From assembly GCA_965197455.1 (NCBI GenBank), contig OZ240208.1, forward strand, positions 806,001-870,000: DNA of 64,000 nt, in the 5' to 3' direction. Within the stretch, counting starts at the first letter, position 1, and every line of letters begins with the position of its first letter. Both the position numbers and the translations under genes were made by a program. Of the stretch, positions 8,573 to 17,869 are shown one piece after another. The DNA is from JAGWBD01 sp965197455. GTDB taxonomy: Bacteria; Chloroflexota; Anaerolineae; Aggregatilineales; Phototrophicaceae. Below the pieces are notes generated by a model that saw only the letters and a list, made by a program, of their open reading frames with translations, was not told where the DNA came from and did not search any database.

Positions 8573-9835
8573 ATGACGGTCGAACACGATGTCGCCGATC
8601 TCGAGAAGGCAACCGGCGGTCGCTACCGCATCAACTGGGCTGAGAACGAAATGCCGGTGCTGCGCTCTATACGCGAGCGTTTCATGCGCGAGAAACCCCT
8701 GGCCGGGGTATGTGTGGCGGCCTGTCTGCATGTCACCTCCGAGACCGCGAACCTGATGCACACCCTGCAAAGTGGCGGCGCGGATGTTGTCCTTTGCGCC
8801 TCAAACCCGCTTTCCACCCAGGATGATGTGGCCGCTGCCCTGGTGACGCAGTACGAAATTCCTGTCTACGCCATCAAGGGCGAAGACAACGTAACCTACT
8901 ACAATCACATCACCGCAGCGCTGGACCGGCAGCCACATGTGACCATGGACGACGGCGCAGATCTCGTCGGCACCATCCACAAGGACCGGCGCGAGTTGCT
9001 GGATGGCATTGTGGGCGGCACTGAAGAAACCACCACTGGCGTCATACGCCTGCGCGCCATGGCTGCCGACGGCGCACTGCGCTTCCCGGTCATCGCTGTC
9101 AATGACAGCGACACCAAGCATATGTTCGACAATCGCTACGGCACCGGTCAAAGCACGCTGGATGGCATCATTCGCGCGACCAATATCTTGCTGGCCGGCC
9201 GCACCGTGGTCGTCGCGGGCTACGGTTGGTGCAGCCGCGGGATCGCCAGCCGGGCGCGCGGCATGGGCGCCAACGTAATCGTCACGGAAGTCAATGCGAT
9301 GAAGGCCCTTGAAGCGGTCATGGACGGTCTGCGCGTCATGCCCATGCTGGAGGCCGCCGCAGTCGGCGATATTTTCATCTCGGCGACCGGCGACATCAAC
9401 GTGATTGATGGCGCTCATTTCGAGCGCATGAAACACGGCGCCGTGGTCGCCAATAGCGGCCATTTCAATGTCGAGATTAACCTGCCCGCCCTGGCTGAGC
9501 TGGCCGAAGGCGAAGCTCAGATGGTGCGTCCCTACGTCGAGGAATACCGGGTGGCGGGCCGCTCGATCTATGTCCTGGGCGAGGGACGGCTTATCAATCT
9601 GGCCGCAGCCGAAGGGCATCCTGCCAGCGTGATGGACATGAGTTTTGCCAACCAGGCGCTGGCTGCCGAATATCTGGTGCGCAATGCCGACGAGCTGACT
9701 GCCGGCGTGCACGTGGTACCGGGAGCGGTGGACATGGAGATCGCGCGGCTCAAGCTGGAGAGCATGGGCGTGTGCATCGACGATCTTACTCCCCAGCAGG
9801 AGAAGTATCTGAATCAATGGGAAGAAGGCACCTGA
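8573..9835 (+). CDS. ahcY: Adenosylhomocysteinase
   Basis: Cytosolic NAD-dependent enzyme cleaving S-adenosylhomocysteine to homocysteine and adenosine. All key elements are visible: LHVTSETA (His and Thr), MDDGAD, GGTEETTTG, NDSDTKHMFDN (Asn, Lys, Asp of the active site), the NAD loop GYGWCSRGIASRARGMGA, SGHFNVEI, and LAAAEGHP. It ends EKYLNQWEEGT, matching the C-terminal Lys/Tyr that closes the neighbouring subunit's NAD site. At 420 residues it is the compact form without the insertion of longer enzymes. It follows the kinase in one operon. Confidence 0.96.
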   Translation: MTVEHDVADLEKATGGRYRINWAENEMPVLRSIRERFMREKPLAGVCVAACLHVTSETANLMHTLQSGGADVVLCASNPLSTQDDVAAALVTQYEIPVYAIKGEDNVTYYNHITAALDRQPHVTMDDGADLVGTIHKDRRELLDGIVGGTEETTTGVIRLRAMAADGALRFPVIAVNDSDTKHMFDNRYGTGQSTLDGIIRATNILLAGRTVVVAGYGWCSRGIASRARGMGANVIVTEVNAMKALEAVMDGLRVMPMLEAAAVGDIFISATGDINVIDGAHFERMKHGAVVANSGHFNVEINLPALAELAEGEAQMVRPYVEEYRVAGRSIYVLGEGRLINLAAAEGHPASVMDMSFANQALAAEYLVRNADELTAGVHVVPGAVDMEIARLKLESMGVCIDDLTPQQEKYLNQWEEGT

Positions 9836-9881
9836 TTTTCCCGGCCGGCGTTCTCTCCGAGGTCGTGCAGGAGGCGGCAAC

Positions 9882-10817
9882 GTGCGCATTCTGATCAGCG
9901 GCGCAACCGGCTTTGCCGGAAGATATCTGGTACGGCACCTGCGTGAACAGTATTCCGCCGCAGAGTTGCACGGGACGACCTTGACGGGCGCAGACCAGCT
10001 GCCTGGGGTTGCGCTGCATCAACTCGACCTGTGTGACACAGCTCCGGTTTCTGACCTGGTCAAAGACTTGCGCCCCACGCACGTGGCACACCTGGCTGCC
10101 CTGTCTTCACCACGAGAGTCCTTCGCCCGTCCCTGGCCTACTATCGAGAACAACCTGCGTGCCCAGATAAACCTGCTGGAAGCCTGCAGCGCGCTGGAGC
10201 CACAGCCGCGCGTGCTGGTCGTCACCTCTGCCGACATCTACGACACGGTAGATAATCCCGTCACCGAGACCACTCCCTTTCTGCCGACCAGCCCCTATGC
10301 CGTGAGCAAAATCGCGCAGGATATGCATGCCCTGCAAATCCATCTCGAACGCCACTTGCCGGTCGTCCGCGCCCGCCCCTTCAACTTCATCGGGCCTGGC
10401 CAGTCGGAAGGGTTTGTTGCGGTCGATTTCGCATCTCAGGTCGCCCGCATCGAAGCAGGTCAGCAGCCACCAGTCATACGGGTGGGAAACCTGGCAGCCT
10501 GCCGCGACTTCTGTGATGTTCGCGATGTGGTGCGCGCATTCGCGCTGTTGCTAATGCAGGGTGAGCCCGGCATCGTCTGTAACATCGCTTCCGGCGAGGC
10601 ACACAGTATCCAGTCCCTGCTTGATCTGCTGCTTGGCATGGCCAGTGTGCCGATTGAGGTGCAGGTGGATGAATCGCGTTTCGTCCCTCTGGATGTTCCT
10701 GTGAAGCGGGGGAACTACAGTCTGCTGCACGAAGCAACTGGCTGGCAGCCGCGTATTTCGCTGGAGCAATCCTTGCGCGACCTGCTGCAGGATTGCCGCG
10801 CAACCTACGGCACATGA
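9882..10817 (+). CDS. NAD(P)-dependent sugar epimerase/reductase, GDP-4-dehydro-6-deoxymannose reductase type
   Basis: Extended short-chain dehydrogenase of 311 residues with the nucleotide loop GATGFAGRYL, VTSADIY, and the catalytic YAVSK. The stretch RPFNFIGPGQSEGFVAVDF and RVGNLAACRDFCDVRDVVRA resembles GDP-D-rhamnose synthase (RMD), which reduces the GDP-mannose 4,6-dehydratase product. That dehydratase is not in the window. The GTG start has AGGAGG 8 bases upstream. It begins a run of polysaccharide genes, so a role in making an activated deoxyhexose for surface glycans is likely. The exact product (rhamnose, fucose or talose type) is uncertain. Confidence 0.82.
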   Translation: MRILISGATGFAGRYLVRHLREQYSAAELHGTTLTGADQLPGVALHQLDLCDTAPVSDLVKDLRPTHVAHLAALSSPRESFARPWPTIENNLRAQINLLEACSALEPQPRVLVVTSADIYDTVDNPVTETTPFLPTSPYAVSKIAQDMHALQIHLERHLPVVRARPFNFIGPGQSEGFVAVDFASQVARIEAGQQPPVIRVGNLAACRDFCDVRDVVRAFALLLMQGEPGIVCNIASGEAHSIQSLLDLLLGMASVPIEVQVDESRFVPLDVPVKRGNYSLLHEATGWQPRISLEQSLRDLLQDCRATYGT

Positions 10818-11599
10818 TTGACAGTCATTGCCATCTCAATTTCGACAGCTTTGCTGATGACCGGTCGCTGGTACTTGAGCGCGCGCTGGATGCCGGTGTA
10901 GAAGCCATCATCAACCCTGCCGTCGACCTGGAATCCTGCGAGGAAGCGCTCGACCTGGCCAGGCGCTGGCCACAGATGTTTGCAGCGGTCGGTGTCCATC
11001 CCAACAGCTGTAGTGACTTCGGGCCTGAGACCCTGCGCTCCCTGCGGGTCCTGAGCCGACAGGCGGGCGTTGTGGCGATCGGCGAGATTGGTCTTGACTA
11101 CTTCCGCGACTATTGCCCGCCCGCTCAGCAGCAACAGGCCCTGCGCCTGCAATTGCAGCTGGCGGCCGAATGCGCGTTGCCAGTGATCATTCACAATCGG
11201 GATGCCAGCGCGGATCTGCTCCCGCTACTTGAAGAACATGCCAGCGCCCTGACTCCAGCGCAACGGGCTCACGTGGGTGTTTTACATTCTTTCTCCGGTT
11301 CCATGAACATTGCCAAACAGGCGTTGAAACTTGGCTTCTATATCGGCTTCACCGGGCCGCTAACCTTTCGCAAGGCAGATGCACTGCGCCTGATCGCCGG
11401 CGCAATTCCGCTGGATCGATTGCTGGTCGAGACGGATGCGCCCTTCCTGTCACCGGCGCCTTTCCGCGGCAAACGCAACGAACCGTCGCGCCTGCCCCAC
11501 ATCGTTGATCGACTGGCTGCTCTGCACGGCATTCCTGTTGCAGAAATGGCCCGCATCACCAGTGACAACGCCCGGCAGCTGTTCAGCCTGCCAGCCTGA
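10814..11599 (+). CDS. tatD: TatD-family metal-dependent hydrolase/DNase
   Basis: A 261-residue TIM-barrel hydrolase. The metal ligands are visible as DSHCHLNFD (HxH) at the N-terminus, GEIGLDYFRD (Glu), IIHNRDA (His), LHSFSGS (His) and VETDAPFLSP (Asp). Family members are 3'-5' DNases used in repair and DNA clearance. The start at 10814 lies in an ATGA overlap with the preceding reductase. This is preferred to an ATG 21 bases upstream because the family starts MIDSHCH. Confidence 0.93.
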   Translation: MIDSHCHLNFDSFADDRSLVLERALDAGVEAIINPAVDLESCEEALDLARRWPQMFAAVGVHPNSCSDFGPETLRSLRVLSRQAGVVAIGEIGLDYFRDYCPPAQQQQALRLQLQLAAECALPVIIHNRDASADLLPLLEEHASALTPAQRAHVGVLHSFSGSMNIAKQALKLGFYIGFTGPLTFRKADALRLIAGAIPLDRLLVETDAPFLSPAPFRGKRNEPSRLPHIVDRLAALHGIPVAEMARITSDNARQLFSLPA

Positions 11600-11625
11600 C
11601 CTTGTCGCCCGGTTTGGAGTAAACT
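11596..11625 (+). promoter_or_regulatory. Predicted promoter giving a leaderless mRNA
   Basis: CTGACC, 18-bp spacer, TAAACT. The -10 ends only six bases before the ATG of the glycosyltransferase at 11632, so transcription would start at or next to the start codon. No Shine-Dalgarno sequence precedes that ATG. Confidence 0.5.
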
Positions 11626-11631
11626 GGGCTC

Positions 11632-12564
11632 ATGATCGACTTGTCGCTCATCATCGTCAGCTGGAACGTCGCCGGGTTGCTGGAGGAGTGCCTCGATTCA
11701 ATTCATCGCAGCCTGTCTGATTCTGCAATAGACGCTGAAATCATCGTCGTTGACTCGGCCAGTACGGATGGTACGGTTGCCATGGTGCGCGAACGATTTT
11801 CTGACGTCCGCTTGCTGTCACAGACTGAAAATCTCGGTTTCGTGCGATGCAACAACCTGGGTCTGAAGGTGGCCCGCGGCCGTCACATCCTTCTGCTCAA
11901 CCCGGATACGATGGTCATGGCGGATGCCCTGGCCCGTCTGGTGCAGGAGCTGGACACGCACCCGCAAATCGGTATCGTCGGTCCGCGTACGCTCAACAGC
12001 GACGGCTCAACCCAGTCCACCCGCCGTCGCTTCCCCACGCTGCTCACGGCCTTTTTCGAGAGCACCTGGCTGCAGCCCTGGGCGCCTCGCGGGCTACTGC
12101 GCCAGTACCACGTTGAAGACCACGCTAACGATTGCAACTTCGATGTGGACTGGGTGCAGGGCTCCGCGCTCATGTTGCGCCGCGAGGTCTATGAAGCCAT
12201 TGGTGGCCTGGACCCGGGCTACGTGATGTACTCCGAAGAGCTGGACTGGTGCCGACGCGCCAGGGCAGCAGGCTGGCGTGTGCGTTACGTCGGCGCAGCC
12301 CAAATTGTGCATCATGGCGGCCGCAGCACTGAACAGGTGCCGGTGCGCCGCCACATTCATTTTCAGCAGAGCAAGCTACGTTACTTTCGCATCTGGCACG
12401 GCTGGTGGAGCGCGCAAGTGCTGCGTGTTTTCCTGCTACTGATGTTTGGACAGCAGCTGTTGCTTGAGGCAGCCAAGGGACTTGCCGGCCACAAACGCGA
12501 GTTGCGCCAGCAGCGCGTGCGCGCCTACTGGCAGGTGCTGCGCTCCGGGCTCCGGGTGAGCTGA
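11632..12564 (+). CDS. Family 2 glycosyltransferase
   Basis: 310 residues with a GT-A fold. The N-terminus DLSLIIVSWNVAGLLEECLDSI, then VVDSASTDGT and LLNPDTMV (DxD-like, metal/nucleotide-sugar binding), and VQGSALMLRREVYEAIGGLD with EELDWCRR are typical of rhamnosyltransferase-like GT2 enzymes. A hydrophobic stretch near the C-terminus (VFLLLMFGQQLLLEA) may tether it to the membrane. It overlaps the next glycosyltransferase by one base (TGATG). Donor and acceptor are unknown; the neighbouring deoxyhexose reductase is compatible with a GDP-deoxysugar donor. Confidence 0.9.
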   Translation: MIDLSLIIVSWNVAGLLEECLDSIHRSLSDSAIDAEIIVVDSASTDGTVAMVRERFSDVRLLSQTENLGFVRCNNLGLKVARGRHILLLNPDTMVMADALARLVQELDTHPQIGIVGPRTLNSDGSTQSTRRRFPTLLTAFFESTWLQPWAPRGLLRQYHVEDHANDCNFDVDWVQGSALMLRREVYEAIGGLDPGYVMYSEELDWCRRARAAGWRVRYVGAAQIVHHGGRSTEQVPVRRHIHFQQSKLRYFRIWHGWWSAQVLRVFLLLMFGQQLLLEAAKGLAGHKRELRQQRVRAYWQVLRSGLRVS

Positions 12565-13709
12565 TGCGCATCGGCATCGTCAGCGGCGAGTATCCGCCAA
12601 TGAAAGGCGGCGTCGGCGCCTGTAGCCGCATCCTCGCGCAGCGGCTGGGCGCCGCGGGACATGATCTCCAGATTTTCAGCGACAGCCGGGCCAGCAGTGA
12701 TGAGTTTCCGCTGGCTGCCACGTCCCGCGGCTGGGGACTGCAGGCGCTGCTGACGCTGCGCAGCTGGGCCCGGCAACAGCGACTGGACCTCGTCAACCTT
12801 CAGTTCCAGACGGCAGCCTTCAGAATGTCCCCCTGGATTCATTTCCTGCCCCAATTCCTGGGGCAGGTGCGGGTGGTGACCACCTATCACGACCTGCGCG
12901 TCCCATGGTTGTTCCCAAAGGCGGGAGCGCTGCGGCAGCGACTGGTGCTGCACCTGGCCCAGAGCTCCAGCGCGATCATCTGTACCAACCATGAAGACCA
13001 TGCCCGCCTTAAGGGACAGGTGCGCCATGCCCGGTTGATTCCGATTGGCAGCAACATCCTGGAGCAGCGGCCTGGCAGCTTCGATGCCCTGGCCTGGCGG
13101 CGGCGCGCCGGACTTGCGAACGACGAGATTCTGCTGGCCTGGTTTGGGCTGGTTAACCACAGCAAGGGCCTGGCAACCCTTTTTGAAAGTATGGCCGAGT
13201 TGCGTAAAACAGGCCTGCCACTGAAGTTGGTGCTCATAGGCGGTGAGGCTGGCGACAGCGACCGCAGCAACCCTGCCTTTCTGGAATCGTTGAATGAACT
13301 CGTCAACCGGCTGGGCCTGGAGCCTGCCTTGCACCGCACCGGCTACATCACGGAGGCTGATGTCGCGGCCTGGTTGTGGGCCAGTGACCTGGTTGTGTTG
13401 CCCTTTCGCGACGGCGCTTCCTTTCGCCGCGGCAGTCTGATGGCTGCCATTCAGCACGGGTGCGCCACCGTCACCACCATGCCCGGAGTCGCCATCCCCG
13501 AGTTTATGCATGGCCTAAATCTCTGGCTGGTGCCGCCGAATGATGCACAGGCCTTGAGCGAAGCCTTGCGCACACTGGTCGTCTCACGCGAGTGTCGTGA
13601 CACTCTACGCCAGGGAGCAACGCAGCTGGCGACACGCTTTGACTGGCAGGCCATCGCCGCCGAATACCTCGCCTGTTTTGCAGCGGTGTCAGAGGACCGA
13701 CGCCTGTGA
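12564..13709 (+). CDS. Family 4 glycosyltransferase
   Basis: 381 residues, GT-B fold. N-terminal glycine loop GEYPPMKGGVGACSRILAQRL; C-terminal nucleotide-sugar domain with LLAWFGLVNHSKG, VLIGGEAGD, RTGYITEADVAAWLWASDLVVLPF, and RRGSLMAAIQHG, which contains the Glu-less variant of the usual EGFG/EAMA region. Transfers a sugar from a nucleotide donor, probably in the same glycan as its upstream GT2 neighbour. Its stop overlaps the GTG of the next gene by four bases. Confidence 0.88.
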   Translation: MRIGIVSGEYPPMKGGVGACSRILAQRLGAAGHDLQIFSDSRASSDEFPLAATSRGWGLQALLTLRSWARQQRLDLVNLQFQTAAFRMSPWIHFLPQFLGQVRVVTTYHDLRVPWLFPKAGALRQRLVLHLAQSSSAIICTNHEDHARLKGQVRHARLIPIGSNILEQRPGSFDALAWRRRAGLANDEILLAWFGLVNHSKGLATLFESMAELRKTGLPLKLVLIGGEAGDSDRSNPAFLESLNELVNRLGLEPALHRTGYITEADVAAWLWASDLVVLPFRDGASFRRGSLMAAIQHGCATVTTMPGVAIPEFMHGLNLWLVPPNDAQALSEALRTLVVSRECRDTLRQGATQLATRFDWQAIAAEYLACFAAVSEDRRL

Positions 13710-15922
13710 GGTTGCCGGCACGCAAGGACCTGGCGGCCATCGCCCTGCTGTTTGCGCTATGGCTGCTCTTCTTCTGGCGCCTGTTCACTCCCGTTGCGGC
13801 GGACCAGGCCTCATTGCGTCAGGGAGATTTTTCTGGCCAGTTCGTCGCCTTCGGCGCCTATCAGTACCAACGATTGAACCAGGGAGAAATCCCGCTCTGG
13901 AATCCCTGGAACAACGGCGGCATGCCCTTCCTGGCCGACCCGCAGACGGCCGTCTTCTACCCGCCCCGTCTGCTCACCATAGCACTGGCCAGGCTCGCAG
14001 GTGGCTGGAGCTATCACGCGCTCGAGCTTGAGATGGCCTTTCATGTGCTGGCCTTCTCGCTGATGATGTACCTGTTGCTGCGGCGCATGACGCGCCAGCT
14101 AAACAACAGCGTGCCAGGAGCCTTGCTGGCTGCAATTATTGCGGGCTACGGCGGCTGGACGAGTGGCTATCCACCGCTGCAGCTGGCGATTCTGGAGTCC
14201 GGCATCTGGTTGCCGCTGGCTGTGCTGGGCGTGTACGAGGCGACTGCAGCGCGTCACTTGCGCTGGCGCTGGCTGCTGCCCGGCGGCCTGGCGCTCGGCT
14301 TTTCATGGCTGGCTGGACATTCACAGACCAGCTGGCAGCTGAGTGTGGCACTGGTCGCCTGGGTAGCCTGGCGCACCTGGGAGCAGCGCTTTCCCTGGCA
14401 TGTGTTTGTGCGGCTGGCTGCTGCGTTAACGCTACTGGCCCTTGGCCTTGCGGCAGTGCAGCTGCTGCCCGGCATCGAATATCTGTTGCACACAGGCCGC
14501 GCCGGACTGGGCTACGATGCCAAGGGCAACGGCTTCCCTGTGCGCGATCTGTTGCAGTTTCTCTTTCCAGCGCAGCTGAGCCTGTTTTCGCCACTCTACA
14601 TCGGCATTGCCGGCCTTGTGTGTGTGCTCATCGCGCTGCAGCAAGGCCTGCGCACTGCGCGCTTCTGGCTGCTATCTGCGCTGGTCGCGCTGGCCCTGAG
14701 CGTGGGCAAAAACGCCGCGCTCTTCCCGGCGCTTTACAACCTGCTGCCCGGCCTTGGCTGGTTCCGCGGCCAGGAACGCGCCGCCTACCTGGTCAGCCAC
14801 AGCCTGGCCATCACTGCCGGACTGACTCTGGCGCAACTGGGCAACACAAGCGACAGCACTGTTCGCTGGCATGGCGCGCGCCGCCTGCTCCTGGTCATCA
14901 TCTCCGCCGGCATTCTGGTCATGGCGCTGGCGCCAGGCGGCTGGCCTGGCGTGGCAACGCCCGACATGCTGAGCGCTGCGCTCTTCACCGTGTTGCTGGC
15001 CGCGGGCCTCTGGCTGTTGCTGCGCAGAATCATTCTGCGCCCGCCCAACGCAATCTTGCTCTGGCTGTTGTTGACGCTGCTGGTCTTCGACCTGTTCTCG
15101 GTCAACATGGACGCAGCGGGAACATGGGAGGGCGTTGCGCCACAGCAGCAGCTTTCCATGTCACCGCCGCCTCTGGTGGCTGCCGCCCTGGCTGACCCGG
15201 ACCTGCCTTTCCGCGTGGACGGGTTGCGCGGGCTGCATGACAACTATGGCAGTCTGTACCAGCTGGCGGACATGCGCGGCATCAGTCCACTATTTCTGAC
15301 CGGCCCATGGGCGATTGTGGGCCGGGAAGCGATCAACCCGCTCGCCTGGGAGCTCTTCGCCGTGCGCTACGTCTTTAGTGACTGGCGTGAGCTGCCTGTG
15401 CCCTCACAACCTTTGCTGGAAGGCAGCGACCGTTACGGGGCCATTACCCTGCACCGCCTCGATGATCCCCGTCCCTGGGGCCACCTTGTGCACCAGGTTG
15501 AGATCGTCGCCAGTGACGAGGCCGCCCTCCAGTTGCTGGCTGACCCGGCCTTTGATGCACGACAGATTGCCATCCTGGATCGTGCTCCGTCACCCATGCC
15601 AGAGGCGCAGGGTGACGGCGGCACAGCAAAGGTTGCAACATTCGCACCGGAATACATCAGGATTGAGGTGGACACACCAGGCGCTGCTGTTCTCAGCCTT
15701 GCGCATCCCCACTACCCTGGCTGGCACGCTCGTGTGGGTGGCGAAGCGGAAGAATTGCTGCGGGCCTACGGCGCGCTGAGCGCCATTGCCCTGCCCGCTG
15801 GCCAGCATGTGATTGAGCTGGAATACAATTCTGACAGCTGGCGGCTGGGAGCCCTGATCAGTCTGGTGTCTGTGCTCGCCTTCATCCTGCTTGTGCTTCG
15901 ACTGCGCCGGGAGACTTCATGA
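13706..15922 (+). CDS. YfhO-like multispanning membrane protein
   Basis: 738 residues beginning at GTG in a GTGA overlap. About a dozen hydrophobic helices occupy residues 1-480, followed by a soluble C-terminal part and a last membrane helix at the end (ALISLVSVLAFILLVLRL). The DQASLRQGDF and NPWNNGGMPFLADPQTAVFYPP region just after the first helix is the signature seen in YfhO and related GT-C-like proteins. In Gram-positives YfhO adds sugars to lipoteichoic acid. Position in a glycosyltransferase operon fits transfer of a lipid-linked sugar outside the membrane; substrate unknown. Confidence 0.78.
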   Translation: MRLPARKDLAAIALLFALWLLFFWRLFTPVAADQASLRQGDFSGQFVAFGAYQYQRLNQGEIPLWNPWNNGGMPFLADPQTAVFYPPRLLTIALARLAGGWSYHALELEMAFHVLAFSLMMYLLLRRMTRQLNNSVPGALLAAIIAGYGGWTSGYPPLQLAILESGIWLPLAVLGVYEATAARHLRWRWLLPGGLALGFSWLAGHSQTSWQLSVALVAWVAWRTWEQRFPWHVFVRLAAALTLLALGLAAVQLLPGIEYLLHTGRAGLGYDAKGNGFPVRDLLQFLFPAQLSLFSPLYIGIAGLVCVLIALQQGLRTARFWLLSALVALALSVGKNAALFPALYNLLPGLGWFRGQERAAYLVSHSLAITAGLTLAQLGNTSDSTVRWHGARRLLLVIISAGILVMALAPGGWPGVATPDMLSAALFTVLLAAGLWLLLRRIILRPPNAILLWLLLTLLVFDLFSVNMDAAGTWEGVAPQQQLSMSPPPLVAAALADPDLPFRVDGLRGLHDNYGSLYQLADMRGISPLFLTGPWAIVGREAINPLAWELFAVRYVFSDWRELPVPSQPLLEGSDRYGAITLHRLDDPRPWGHLVHQVEIVASDEAALQLLADPAFDARQIAILDRAPSPMPEAQGDGGTAKVATFAPEYIRIEVDTPGAAVLSLAHPHYPGWHARVGGEAEELLRAYGALSAIALPAGQHVIELEYNSDSWRLGALISLVSVLAFILLVLRLRRETS

Positions 15923-17391
15923 GTGTGACTGCGGCCCTGGCAGGGCCGAGGGCGGAGTTGCGCCGCGCACTGGCAATTGGCCTGGTTATCGGCATCAGCG
16001 GTGGCCTGACCGGGCTTTTGCTTACCCTGGCCGGGCCAACCCTTGCGACGGGCGCGGTGCTGGGAACGTTGGCTGGCCTCTACATCCTCACGGACGTTCG
16101 TGCCGCGCTCTACGCTTTGCTCGCGACAGTGCTGCTGCTGCCTTTTGGCACGCTGCCCTTCAAGCTGATCATCACTCCCACCCTGCTGGATGTGGCGCTT
16201 GGCGCCTTCGTGCTGGTGTGGTTGATGCAGTGGATGACCGGCCGTCGCACACGTTTGCAACTGACGCCGGTACACCTCCTGATCACGCTGTACGCCCTGT
16301 GGCTGCTGCTCAGTTTTGCTCTGGGGATGCGTTTCGCTGCGCCCACGCCCAACCGACTGCGGCAGTTCGCCGAAACCCTGCTGAGCATCAGCCTGGCCTT
16401 CATTCTGGTGGATCTCGTGCGCAACCCGGCGTTGTTACGACGTTTGGTGGCGCTTTTCATCCTGCTGGTCGGCATGCAGGCGCTGCTCACCGTCGCGCTA
16501 TACGTGCTGCCGGATACACTCAGCGAGCGGACTCTGGTGCAGCTGGCGCGTATTGGCTACCCCAACGGCGGCGTCATTCGCTACATTGAGGACAACCCCG
16601 CCCTGGCGGAACGCGCCATCGGCACCTGGGTCGACCCCAACCTGTTGGGGGGTACGCTGGCAGTCACCACTTCCATCATGGCCTCCCAGCTATTCGCCCT
16701 GCGCCCGGTGCTGCGCTGGCGCTGGCTCAGCTTCACAATCTTCGCCCTCTCAATGCTGGCCCTGTTTCTCACCTATTCGCGGGCTTCATTGCTCGCCCTC
16801 TGTGCCGGTCTGCTGCTGACCGGCGTGTTCCGTTACCGACGCTTTCTGATCCTGCTCCCGCCAGGCGCCATGGCGCTCCTGCTCCTCCCCTGGTCACGCA
16901 CCTGGCTGGAACGCCTGGTGCAGGCCTTCACCGGTGCGGACCTGGCCACGCAAATGCGCATCGGGGAATACAGCGATTCGCTGCGGCTCATCAGCCAGTA
17001 CCCGATCTTCGGCGTGGGCTTCACCGGTTCTCCATCTATCGTTCTGTACACGGACGTCGCCAGTATGTACCTCATCATGGCCAATCAAATCGGTCTGGTC
17101 GGAGTTGCCCTGTTCCTGCTGATGATGGCGGGTCTGTTCGTGTGGGGCCTGCGCGCCTGGTCGCGAGCGCGTCAGAACGCGGACATTGATGCGATACACC
17201 TGGGACTGCACGCCGGACTCTTTACGCTGCTGGTCAACGCTGTCGCCGACATGTACTTTTTCCGCCTTGACTTCCAGGGTTCGATCACGCTGTTCTGGAT
17301 CGTCATCGGGCTGGCGCTGGCCAGTTCGCGGCTCGCCCGGAATCAACTGTTGACTCCAGGCAGGGTGTCTGGCAACATCAACGTCAGTTGA
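15919..17391 (+). CDS. O-antigen ligase/polymerase-like membrane protein
   Basis: 490 residues, ATGA overlap with the upstream gene, around 12 predicted helices. Features of the Wzy/WaaL superfamily are visible: WVDPNLLGGTLAVTTSIM, the LTYSRASLLAL segment, a periplasmic-type loop with TQMRIGEYSDSLRLISQYPIFGVGF, and late helices ending in the C-terminal tail. Such proteins polymerise or ligate lipid-linked glycans. It closes the polysaccharide operon. Ligase cannot be told from polymerase by sequence. Confidence 0.83.
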   Translation: MSVTAALAGPRAELRRALAIGLVIGISGGLTGLLLTLAGPTLATGAVLGTLAGLYILTDVRAALYALLATVLLLPFGTLPFKLIITPTLLDVALGAFVLVWLMQWMTGRRTRLQLTPVHLLITLYALWLLLSFALGMRFAAPTPNRLRQFAETLLSISLAFILVDLVRNPALLRRLVALFILLVGMQALLTVALYVLPDTLSERTLVQLARIGYPNGGVIRYIEDNPALAERAIGTWVDPNLLGGTLAVTTSIMASQLFALRPVLRWRWLSFTIFALSMLALFLTYSRASLLALCAGLLLTGVFRYRRFLILLPPGAMALLLLPWSRTWLERLVQAFTGADLATQMRIGEYSDSLRLISQYPIFGVGFTGSPSIVLYTDVASMYLIMANQIGLVGVALFLLMMAGLFVWGLRAWSRARQNADIDAIHLGLHAGLFTLLVNAVADMYFFRLDFQGSITLFWIVIGLALASSRLARNQLLTPGRVSGNINVS

Positions 17392-17476
17392 ACAGAAGTC
17401 ATTGACTTTCCGCTTCACGCACAGTCCCGCTGTGACAGTGAGGCAGTCCCGAGGGAAGGAGAAAGAACCCCCAATC

Positions 17477-17776
17477 ATGAAGCGTGCATATGAGCTGGCC
17501 CTGGTCATCCGCATGGAATCCGGCGGTGATGACTCAATCAGCGAACAGATCAGCAGTGTCCAGACCTGGGTTGAGGCAGAAGAGCTCGGCCAGGTAACGA
17601 AAATTGACCGCTGGGGCCGTCGGCGCCTGGCCTATGAAATTGACCGCCAGCGCGATGGCTACTACGTCATCCTCGAAGCCAGCATCGACCCCGATGGCCT
17701 TCCTGAAATCGAACGCAACCTGAAATTGGCCAACGGGATTCTACGTTACCTCATTGTGCGAGCGGACGAGGACTAG
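17477..17776 (+). CDS. rpsF: 30S ribosomal protein S6
   Basis: 99 residues, normal length for S6. MKRAYELALVIRM at the start, then DRWGRRRLAYEIDRQRDGYYVILEAS in the middle, and NLKLANGILRYLIVRADED at the end are typical. S6 binds S18 on the platform of the small subunit. The nearest purine-rich tract (GGAAGGAG) is about 15 bases upstream of the ATG, an unusually long spacing. The longer in-frame start at 17402 would add a non-family extension. In most bacteria ssb lies between rpsF and rpsR; here only 93 non-coding bases do. Confidence 0.95.
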   Translation: MKRAYELALVIRMESGGDDSISEQISSVQTWVEAEELGQVTKIDRWGRRRLAYEIDRQRDGYYVILEASIDPDGLPEIERNLKLANGILRYLIVRADED

Positions 17777-17807
17777 AGTGTCTGCCAGTCCCGTATCATC
17801 ACCAGCA

Positions 17808-17836
17808 TTGACAACCCCTGCCTGCAGGATTCATAA
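17808..17836 (+). promoter_or_regulatory. Possible promoter in the rpsF-rpsR gap
   Basis: A perfect TTGACA occurs in the 93-base gap, but at 17 bp it is followed only by TCATAA, a poor -10. It could allow separate transcription of rpsR; low confidence. Confidence 0.2.
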
Positions 17837-17869
17837 GCCGGGTAGAAATCAGCTGAACAGGAGTGCCAA

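Noticed and set aside
14305..15195. Long alternate frame (296 codons) inside the YfhO-like gene
   Set aside because: Out-of-frame reading of a GC-rich gene; Arg/Ala/His-rich, no domain, no ribosome site.
17777..17869. Hidden ssb remnant between rpsF and rpsR
   Set aside because: Only 93 bases, with no OB-fold-like peptide in any frame.
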